Shown here: one piece after another, positions 1-5,359 of the stretch
How the letters are laid out: each line of letters starts with the position of its first letter
How positions within the stretch are numbered: the first letter of the stretch is position 1
From: Halobacteroidaceae bacterium
GTDB lineage: Bacteria; Bacillota; Halanaerobiia; B1SED10-174
Length of the DNA: 5,359 bases
Direction of reading: 5' to 3'
NCBI GenBank assembly: GCA_003550445.1
Contig: PUKG01000162.1
Span: 1 to 5,359 of the forward strand
The notes under the pieces: generated by a model
What the model was told of the DNA's origin: nothing
The model's input: the letters and a program-made list of their open reading frames with translations, nothing else
Databases searched by the model: none
Translations under genes and position numbers: made by a program

Positions 1-1890
1 CTGGGAAGGGCTCTATCCAGAAGTTGCGATCTTTTTTCTCCCGAAACCCTGGAAGAAATTCCTGTTTGCAATTGTGGGTTCATTCTGGGAGAAGAGGTAG
101 AATTGCCTTCTCTGCAGCAAACCCAAAAAACCATTGAAGAAGGCATTAGAGAATACCTGGAGGCTTTAAAAAAGGAAGTAAATAAAAACAAGATTCTTAA
201 CTATGTAGAAAATATGGAGGCAGCAGGAGAGAAAAAATTCTCCCGGCCCCTCAGAGATATTTTAAATATTAACCCTGAAGACAAGGCATTGGTTGGTGGA
301 CTTGATAAAAGACTCAATCAACAGGTAATAAATCGAATTAATAAAGCCCTTGCGGGAGATGTTTCCGTAGTTCAAAGGGATATTGACGAATTTTATGAAA
401 ACATTGTAGATCGCAGTTTTTCTCCTTCCCAACTGGAAAATATTTTCCGGGAATGGTTGGAAGGGGGAGGTGTGCTGGAAAAAAATACCTATGTTAGGGT
501 TGTGTCCCGGGAAGGAACTGGGGAAAAAGAAACTACCCATAAAAGAGAATTAGTGAATTATATTGAACTAAATTACCCCGAATTTTCTCCTTACCTGGAA
601 AAAATGGAAGATGAGTTTTTCCTGTTTTTAGCCATAAAAAGCTGGGAAACAACTCATGGCATAAACCTTTCTGAATTAAGGGAAAAAGAAATAAAAAGCA
701 AAGATTCCCTTGGGAAAATTCCTCCTGATGAAGAAAGCCTGGAGAATTTATTTTATGACATAATCAAAAATCAAAAGTTTCTATCGGAATTTAGGGAGAA
801 TATAGATAATCAAATCCAGGGAAGAAATCTCCTGGGTGAAATCCTGGATGGAATGGGTCTTGATAACCTGGAAAAAACAGCGGAGGTTTTGACCAAAGAA
901 AAGGTTTCAGGGGTTTTGCTAAAAGAAATTCTTGTTAGAATGGTTAAACGGGCTGCAGAAACGGAAAGAATCTCAAAACTGGATGATTTGCCATCTTCAG
1001 TAGATACAGAGGACAGCCTTCGAAAAGAAATTTTAAACCTTGCAAGAACTTACCTGGAATTGGAAAAGGGTTTGGAGGAACTTAAAAAAACCGAAGATTT
1101 TCTTGAAATTGAAGAGTGGGCAAGGGTTTTTTCAGGACATTCAGGACGGTTGGAAAGGAATTATTTCCAGCTGGAACAACTGGCTAAAAACACAGGAACC
1201 TGGGATCGGATTCCCCTGGATCTTAAATCGCGGGATGTTTTCAGGACCCTTGCTGCAAGCGATAAAAAGATGCAAAATGCTTACCGAAATTTAAAGTGGG
1301 ATGCTCTCCCTGAGACGGGAGAGGTAACTGAGATCAGCTCCCTTATCCTGAAAAAATACCCAAAGTTATGCGAAAAAGTAAAAACAGATAACACCTTTTT
1401 ACTTCTTCTGGATGGGGTTCGTATAGATCTCTGGGGGGAAATCTGGCAAGAAGTTAAAAAACAAATTACCCTTCGGACAATCGACGGGGGAACTTTGATT
1501 GCCCGGGCCCCGACTAATACCGAAACTCAAATAGAAGCCTTAAGAGAAGGCGGTTTTTCAGGAAAGATTTTAAGTTCGGAGAACCTGAGCTTTGGTCAAA
1601 AGGACGGAAACAATATTCTTAAACTGGATTTTGTTGATGAGAAGATTCATCTGGAGAAAAAGGATTTAAATAACCTTTTTGAAGACCTGATTTTTCAAAC
1701 CAGGAAAACCCTGATTCCTTTGCTAAAGGAACTTCCCAAATATTCCCTTGTCCTGGCCTTTTCTGACCATGGGTTTTCTATAAACCACGGATTTCAAAAA
1801 GAAAACAAATACGAACAGGCCAGATACCAGCACGGGGGGACTTCCCTCTCTGAGGTTTTTGTTCCCTGGAACTGCTTTTACCTTTTATAG
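1..1890 (+). CDS. PglZ-domain protein, C-terminal part (5' end outside window)
   Basis: The frame is open from base 1 to the TAG at 1888-1890, giving 629 visible codons. No real start is in view: a TTG at 103 lies inside continuous coding sequence and has no convincing ribosome binding site. Near the left edge is a CxCG motif (residues 23-26, zinc-ribbon-like), followed by a long helical, Lys/Glu-rich region to about residue 450. Residues 465-629 are a PglZ domain of the alkaline phosphatase superfamily. All expected metal or catalytic positions can be found: D471 in LLLLDGVR, T505/T507 in APTNTET, D546 and H550 in DEKIH, D589-H590 in SDHGF, and H611 in HGGTSLSEVFVP. PglZ proteins are cytosolic core components of BREX phage defence, and PglZ domains also occur as phosphodiesterases in other signalling proteins. 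The actual substrate here is unknown. The N-terminal visible part loosely resembles the end of DUF6079/PglY-type proteins, but this is weak. PglZ assignment is confident; BREX membership is inference, since no other BREX gene is visible. Confidence 0.85.
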   Translation: MGRALSRSCDLFSPETLEEIPVCNCGFILGEEVELPSLQQTQKTIEEGIREYLEALKKEVNKNKILNYVENMEAAGEKKFSRPLRDILNINPEDKALVGGLDKRLNQQVINRINKALAGDVSVVQRDIDEFYENIVDRSFSPSQLENIFREWLEGGGVLEKNTYVRVVSREGTGEKETTHKRELVNYIELNYPEFSPYLEKMEDEFFLFLAIKSWETTHGINLSELREKEIKSKDSLGKIPPDEESLENLFYDIIKNQKFLSEFRENIDNQIQGRNLLGEILDGMGLDNLEKTAEVLTKEKVSGVLLKEILVRMVKRAAETERISKLDDLPSSVDTEDSLRKEILNLARTYLELEKGLEELKKTEDFLEIEEWARVFSGHSGRLERNYFQLEQLAKNTGTWDRIPLDLKSRDVFRTLAASDKKMQNAYRNLKWDALPETGEVTEISSLILKKYPKLCEKVKTDNTFLLLLDGVRIDLWGEIWQEVKKQITLRTIDGGTLIARAPTNTETQIEALREGGFSGKILSSENLSFGQKDGNNILKLDFVDEKIHLEKKDLNNLFEDLIFQTRKTLIPLLKELPKYSLVLAFSDHGFSINHGFQKENKYEQARYQHGGTSLSEVFVPWNCFYLL

Positions 1891-2003
1891 AAAAAACACC
1901 GTCAGCATCAGGTTGAAGAAAATTATATCCTTTTGTTTAGCATATTGTGTTTCCCTGGAGAAAAGAAAATCTATTTTAATTTTCCTGAAAAGGAAGTGGG
2001 AAT
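1891..2003 (+). other. Spacer between PglZ gene and sigma-54 activator
   Basis: This 113-bp A/T-rich spacer has no strong hairpin followed by a T-run, so no intrinsic terminator is visible after the PglZ gene. I also could not find a sigma-70 promoter with acceptable -35/-10 boxes and spacing, nor a -24/-12 element. The activator gene may be read through from the PglZ gene or use a promoter too weak to recognise by eye. The last part contains the activator's ribosome binding site. Confidence 0.5.
1991..1996 (+). promoter_or_regulatory. Ribosome binding site of the sigma-54 activator
   Basis: AGGAAG lies 7 nt before the ATG at 2004 and supports that start. The same bases form the right arm of a small hairpin, TTTCCT-GAAA-AGGAAG (1981-1996), with five Watson-Crick pairs plus one G-T pair and a GNRA-type tetraloop. 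That hairpin could partly mask the site, though the pairing is short and may be chance. Confidence 0.6.
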
Positions 2004-4043
2004 ATGGATCGGAAAAGGAAAATTGATTTAATATCCAGAGAAGAAAAAACTGCAGGGATTCTGGTAAAGCAACTGGAAAACCTCCTGGGAGATTATATTT
2101 CTTTTAATCCCTATGCCCAGAAAAAATGGCTTAAAAGCAATAATACTTCAGATACCGTAATTGTCAGCACCCACATTCTGGCCCATGAAGTTGCCCAGAA
2201 AGCAGGGCCGGAAACGGAAATAATAATCCTTCGTAGGACCCTGTTAAAAGAAAGCTGGGAAAAGGTTCTGGAGATTCCCCAGGGGACAAAATTAATGCTG
2301 GTAAATGATGAACGGGATGCTGCCATGGAGACAATTGCCCTATTATATGAACTTGGGGCCCGGCATATTGAACCCGTCCCGGTTTATCCTCAGATGGAAA
2401 ACCCTCCCCAGATAGATATTGCCTTAACCCCCGGGGAGAAAAAACATGTTCCCAGGGGAGTAAAAAAAGTCATTGATATAGGAGACCGGGTGGTTGACGT
2501 TAGCACCCTGGTGGATATTCTTACCAGGTTTGACCTTTTTAATAATGAAACCAGGGATATAATGGCTGAATATGCACAGAAGATTATTCCCCGGAGTGTT
2601 GGATTACAGGCAGCCATGCGAGGGCTGATTAACCTCAATGACCTATTTAATGAAACTTTGAATATAGTAGGGGATGGAGTCATAACCTACGATGAAAAGG
2701 AGAATATTACCGTTTTTAATAGGGCTGCTGAAGAAATTTTTTCCCGCCGGGCGGGTTCTGTCCAAGGAAGGAATGTTAGAGATCTTTTTCAAGAGAAAGG
2801 GATTAATCTGGCCTGGAAAACCGGCAAAGTAGAAGACCAACTCTGCAAGATTGGACACCAAAACATTATTATTACCGAACAATGTATTGAAAATAATGGA
2901 GAGATTACTGGAGGGGTAATAACTCTCCAGGTAGCAACAAAAGTAAGGGAAGTAGAAAAGAAATTGCGCCAGCAACTGGAAGCAAAGGGTCATTACGCAC
3001 AATACTCTTTTGATGACCTGATTTTTAAAAGCAAATCAATGGCTCATGCCGTTGAAATTGCCAAAAGAATTGCTGAAACTTCCTTAAATGTTTTAATTAT
3101 TGGCGAAACAGGAACGGGAAAGGAGCTTTTTGCCCACGCAATTCACAGGGCTTCAACCCGCAAAAAATATCCCTTTGTTGCCGTTAATTGCAGTGCTCTA
3201 CCCGGGAGCTTACTGGAAAGCGAACTTTTTGGTTACGAGGAAGGGGCTTTTACTGGAGCCCGAAAAGGTGGGAAACCGGGGCTCTTTGAACAGGCCCATC
3301 AGGGAACCATATTTTTAGATGAAATTGGGGACATTTCTCCTGAAATGCAGTCCCGGTTATTGCGGGTGGTCCAACAAAAAGAAATCCTTAAAATCGGCGG
3401 TACCAGTGTACTTCCCGTTGATGTTCGAATAATTGCCGCAACCAATAGAGATTTAGAAAAGTCGGTTGAAGAAGGGAGTTTTAGAGCGGATCTTTACCAC
3501 CGGTTAAATGTTTTGCAACTCCGGGTTCCTTCTTTAAGGGAAAGACGAGAGGATATTTCTCCCCTTGTTGATTATTTTCTCCAGAAAAGAAATTTTACTG
3601 GGAAAATAAAAAAGGAAGTTCTGGAATATTTTAAAACCTATCACTGGCCTGGGAATGTTCGAGAACTGGAAAATGCACTGGATTACCTGGTGGCAATGGA
3701 TGGGGTTGATATAAAAATAGAGGATATTCCTTTCTGGAGCAATCAAAATTCAAAAAAAGCAGTCCAGAACATGGATATGATCCCAGGGGAATGTTTTTCC
3801 GATGATCCGGAAAGAGAGATTTTAAAACTTGTATATAAAGCCAGGGCGATGGGTAAAAGTGTTGGCAGAAGATCCCTGGTAAGCCTGGCTCGAGATGAAG
3901 GAATAGCCATAACCGAAAAAACCGCTCAAAAGCATCTTAAAAATCTGGCTAAAGAGGGGTTTTTAGAAATCCAGAGAGGTCGAACGGGTTGCCTGCTAAC
4001 GGAAAAGGGAATGGAAGAAGTAAAAAATAGGGAAAAAATTTAA
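2004..4043 (+). CDS. Sigma-54-dependent transcriptional activator (PAS, AAA+, winged-helix C-terminus)
   Basis: This is a complete 679-residue bacterial enhancer-binding protein, which uses ATP hydrolysis to open promoters bound by sigma-54 RNA polymerase. Residues 1 to about 205 form a sensory region of a kind seen in Clostridia activators (segments LMLVNDE, ALLYELGARHIEPVPVYP, DIALTPGE, VIDIGDRVVDVSTLVDIL); its ligand is not known. A PAS domain follows at about 214-320, then a short coiled-coil linker. The AAA+ domain (about 337-575) has Walker A GETGTGKE (367-374), the sigma-54-contacting GAFTGA loop (414-419), Walker B IFLDEIGD (436-443), sensor I AATNRD, the FRADLYHRLNV segment (493-503) with the arginine-finger region, and WPGNVREL (548-555). 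There is no phosphoacceptor receiver domain, so control is probably by ligand. Instead of a Fis-type helix-turn-helix the protein ends in a winged-helix-like module (about 600-675; TAQKHLKNLAKEGF followed by a wing). A terminator follows 12 bp after the stop, and a -24/-12 promoter lies about 100 bp downstream, in front of the transporter gene, its likely target. Confidence 0.95.
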   Translation: MDRKRKIDLISREEKTAGILVKQLENLLGDYISFNPYAQKKWLKSNNTSDTVIVSTHILAHEVAQKAGPETEIIILRRTLLKESWEKVLEIPQGTKLMLVNDERDAAMETIALLYELGARHIEPVPVYPQMENPPQIDIALTPGEKKHVPRGVKKVIDIGDRVVDVSTLVDILTRFDLFNNETRDIMAEYAQKIIPRSVGLQAAMRGLINLNDLFNETLNIVGDGVITYDEKENITVFNRAAEEIFSRRAGSVQGRNVRDLFQEKGINLAWKTGKVEDQLCKIGHQNIIITEQCIENNGEITGGVITLQVATKVREVEKKLRQQLEAKGHYAQYSFDDLIFKSKSMAHAVEIAKRIAETSLNVLIIGETGTGKELFAHAIHRASTRKKYPFVAVNCSALPGSLLESELFGYEEGAFTGARKGGKPGLFEQAHQGTIFLDEIGDISPEMQSRLLRVVQQKEILKIGGTSVLPVDVRIIAATNRDLEKSVEEGSFRADLYHRLNVLQLRVPSLRERREDISPLVDYFLQKRNFTGKIKKEVLEYFKTYHWPGNVRELENALDYLVAMDGVDIKIEDIPFWSNQNSKKAVQNMDMIPGECFSDDPEREILKLVYKARAMGKSVGRRSLVSLARDEGIAITEKTAQKHLKNLAKEGFLEIQRGRTGCLLTEKGMEEVKNREKI

Positions 4044-4055
4044 TAAAAAAGGGAT

Positions 4056-4102
4056 AAAAGGGCTTTAAGGTGAGAAAACACCTTTAAGCCCTTTTTGTTT
4101 TT
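4056..4102 (+). terminator. Intrinsic terminator after the activator gene
   Basis: The arms 4056-4072 (AAAAGGGCTTTAAGGTG) and 4079-4095 pair perfectly over 17 bp around a 6-nt AGAAAA loop. The descending arm runs into a T-rich tail (4092-4102, interrupted by one G). The A-run on the left arm makes it potentially active in both directions. It separates the activator transcript from the sigma-54-controlled transporter gene. The dyad centre is about 95 bp upstream of the predicted transporter start site, so the inverted repeat could also serve as an activator binding site (inference). Confidence 0.92.
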
Positions 4103-4144
4103 GTTATCAAAAATAAAAAGGTCCTGATCTTAACCATTTTATTC

Positions 4145-4160
4145 TGGCACAGTATTTGCT
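4145..4160 (+). promoter_or_regulatory. Sigma-54 (-24/-12) promoter of the transporter gene
   Basis: TGGCACAGTATTTGCT matches the sigma-54 consensus TGGCAC-N5-TTGCW at every defined position. The invariant GG (4146-4147) and GC (4158-4159) are exactly 10 nt apart. The predicted start of transcription is near 4171. The site lies in the only long intergenic gap, directly downstream of a sigma-54 activator gene and upstream of an ABC transporter gene on the same strand, which makes a chance match unlikely. Confidence 0.93.
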
Positions 4161-4170
4161 TAATAAAGGA

Positions 4171-4280
4171 TTAGATTTATGAAGGTTTCCAAAAAAGAGA
4201 TAACTTTTCGAAGGGAGGTGTATATCTCGGGTCTTTTGATGGGAAACGATAGGAGGGTAAAAATTAAAGGAGGTAATTTT
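4171..4280 (+). other. Leader (5' UTR) of the solute-binding protein mRNA
   Basis: About 110 nt lie between the predicted sigma-54 start site and the ATG at 4281. The leader holds two purine-rich Shine-Dalgarno-like runs besides the real one: AAGGGAGGTG at 4211-4220 and AGGAGG at 4251-4256. No start codon follows either at a normal distance; the nearest to the first, TTG 4236 and ATG 4239, are 15 or more nt away. The frame of the downstream gene is open back to a TAA at 4164-4166 with an in-frame ATG at 4179, but that start would lie only about 8 nt from the transcript end. I recognise no riboswitch. Confidence 0.5.
4266..4274 (+). promoter_or_regulatory. Ribosome binding site of the solute-binding protein gene
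   Basis: AAAGGAGGT is a near-perfect Shine-Dalgarno sequence ending 6 nt before the ATG at 4281. It decides the start among three in-frame ATGs (4179, 4239, 4281). Confidence 0.92.
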
Positions 4281-5359
4281 ATGAGAAAAGGAAGTTTGAC
4301 AATTCTGACTATACTCTTAATTGTCGGGGTAATTTTCGCGGCTGGAGTTAATTCCACCGACGCTCAAGAACCCAAACGCTTAATTGTTGCCAACTTTGCA
4401 GATGCTAATAGCCTTGATCCTCAAAGGGTTAGCGATACCGCCTCTTTCTGGATACAAAACCAGATGTATGAAGGGTTGGTAAGAAGAACCCCGGATATGG
4501 GGGTGGAACCCGCCCTGGCAAAGGACTGGGAATTTATTGATGACCGAACCATTGAATTTTACCTGCGTGAAGGAGTAAAATTCCACAATGGGGATGAATT
4601 TACTGCAGAAGATGTATTGTTTTCCTATCAACGTCTTTTAGATCCGGATTTTGGTTCACCTGGAGCATCCCGTCTTGCTATGGTTGATATTGATAATGTA
4701 GAAATAGTAGATGATTATACCATTCGGATTCCTACAAAAGAACCTTTTGCTGCTATTCTAACCTATTTAGCCCACAGTGCTTCTTTAATAGTCAGCAAAT
4801 CCGGTGTTGAAGAACATGGAGATGCTTTCGGGGAAAACCCTGTAGGGACCGGGCCCTTTAAGCTAAACAACTGGCGACAGGGAGACGAAGTAGTGCTTGA
4901 CAGGTTTGATGATTACTGGGGAGGCCCCGCAGAAGTAGACCAACTTATTTTCCGGGCAATACCAGAAGGTACCAGCAGGACCATCGAACTGGAAACCGGT
5001 GGAGTTCATGTTTCAAGAGGTATTGAAAGAGTTGACCTTGATAGAGTAGACAACCATCGCAATCTTGAACTTCATCTTTATGAAGCCTTAAGGATTAATT
5101 ATATGGGCTTTAACCACGAAGCGGAACCTTTCAATGATGTAAGAGTACGGCAGGCAATAGCTTATGCCCTTGATCACAGTGAAATTGTCCAGGCAGTTTA
5201 TGGTCCATTGGGAGGCCCGGCAACTGGTTACATCAACAGTAATATCTGGGCTTTTAACCCCGACACCTACCTTTATCCCAGAGATATTGATAAGGCCAAA
5301 GAATTAATGGCGGAAGCAGGATATGCTGATGGTTTTACTACCAAAATAGCCATAAATGA
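4281..5359 (+). CDS. ABC transporter solute-binding protein, SBP_bac_5 family (3' end outside window)
   Basis: The frame is open to the right edge, giving 359 codons of a protein family usually about 500-550 residues long. The protein captures an oligopeptide, dipeptide or similar solute outside the cytoplasmic membrane and delivers it to an ABC importer. Residues 1-29 are a signal peptide: MRK, a hydrophobic core LTILTILLIVGVIFAAGV, and a likely cleavage near STDA-QE. No lipobox cysteine is present, so this is not a typical Gram-positive lipoprotein. Family signatures follow: SLDPQ near the mature N-terminus, YEGLVRRTP, the cluster signature PALAKDWEF...TIEFYLREGVKFHNGDEFTAEDVLFSYQRL (about residues 75-118), NPVGTGPFKL, DDYWGG, and VRVRQAIAYALDHSEIV. 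The start at 4281 is chosen for its ribosome binding site, the signal peptide directly after it, and the sigma-54 start site near 4171. Permease and ATPase genes would be expected just downstream. The solute cannot be named from sequence alone; the family also includes nickel, heme and sugar-oligomer binders. Confidence 0.93.
   Translation, partial: MRKGSLTILTILLIVGVIFAAGVNSTDAQEPKRLIVANFADANSLDPQRVSDTASFWIQNQMYEGLVRRTPDMGVEPALAKDWEFIDDRTIEFYLREGVKFHNGDEFTAEDVLFSYQRLLDPDFGSPGASRLAMVDIDNVEIVDDYTIRIPTKEPFAAILTYLAHSASLIVSKSGVEEHGDAFGENPVGTGPFKLNNWRQGDEVVLDRFDDYWGGPAEVDQLIFRAIPEGTSRTIELETGGVHVSRGIERVDLDRVDNHRNLELHLYEALRINYMGFNHEAEPFNDVRVRQAIAYALDHSEIVQAVYGPLGGPATGYINSNIWAFNPDTYLYPRDIDKAKELMAEAGYADGFTTKIAIN

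Noticed and set aside
1040..1294. 84-codon + strand open frame inside the PglZ gene
   Set aside because: It is an alternate frame of a clearly conserved coding region, and the peptide looks like a frame shadow.
1913..1946. Possible sigma-70 promoter TTGAAG ... CATATT before the activator
   Set aside because: The spacing is 22 bp and the -10 match is poor.
2179..2194. A second -24/-12-like sequence, TGGCCCATGAAGTTGC
   Set aside because: The GG and GC are 11 nt apart instead of 10, and it lies inside the activator coding sequence.
2390..3002. Overlapping minus-strand open frames opposite the activator gene
   Set aside because: They lie antisense to a recognisable domain protein and give no protein-family signal.
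4105..4117. Possible IHF site (TATCAA half) between the terminator and the promoter
   Set aside because: The second half TTR is absent (AAA instead) and IHF is not expected in this type of host; only a bendable A/T-rich stretch can be claimed.
4120..4135. Imperfect palindrome GGTCCTGATCTTAACC just upstream of the sigma-54 promoter
   Set aside because: Only 5 of 8 pairs match, in two separate blocks, and it is closer to the promoter than usual enhancer sites.
4160..4631. Minus-strand open frames across the promoter and transporter start
   Set aside because: They are antisense to the sigma-54 promoter, leader and solute-binding protein gene and have no coding features.

Overview
The window looks like chromosomal DNA of a low-to-moderate-GC bacterium, most likely of the Clostridia / Halanaerobiales-Natranaerobiales type. 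The grounds are strong AGGAGG-like Shine-Dalgarno sites, an A/T-leaning base composition with many AAA/GAA codons, and a Clostridia-style sigma-54 activator. The solute-binding protein has a signal peptide without a lipobox cysteine, and its mature part is rich in Asp/Glu. That would fit a diderm, possibly salt- or alkali-adapted, member of this group. The taxonomy is inference only.

Layout: everything recognisable is on the + strand. (1) Bases 1-1890 are the 3' part of a large gene, open at the left edge, whose C-terminus is a PglZ domain (alkaline phosphatase superfamily) with an apparently complete set of metal-binding residues. PglZ is the hallmark protein of BREX-type phage defence. The N-terminal part visible here faintly resembles the end of a DUF6079/PglY-like protein, so the full gene may be a fusion. 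(2) Bases 1891-2003 are a short spacer with no convincing promoter or terminator. (3) Bases 2004-4043 encode a complete sigma-54-dependent activator (bacterial enhancer-binding protein): N-terminal sensory region, PAS domain, AAA+ domain with GAFTGA loop, and a winged-helix C-terminus in place of the usual Fis-type helix-turn-helix. (4) Bases 4044-4280 hold a strong intrinsic terminator with a 17-bp perfect stem, then a textbook -24/-12 sigma-54 promoter, then a leader of about 110 nt. (5) Bases 4281-5359 are the 5' part of an SBP_bac_5 (oligopeptide/dipeptide-type) ABC transporter solute-binding protein, cut by the right edge.

How the parts work together: the activator and the sigma-54 promoter sit immediately upstream of the transporter gene. 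The simplest reading is a self-contained control unit in which the activator senses a signal and switches on import of a peptide-like solute through sigma-54 RNA polymerase. The left-hand PglZ gene appears to be the end of a separate, probably defence-related, block. I see no RNA genes, CRISPR arrays, insertion sequences or attachment sites.
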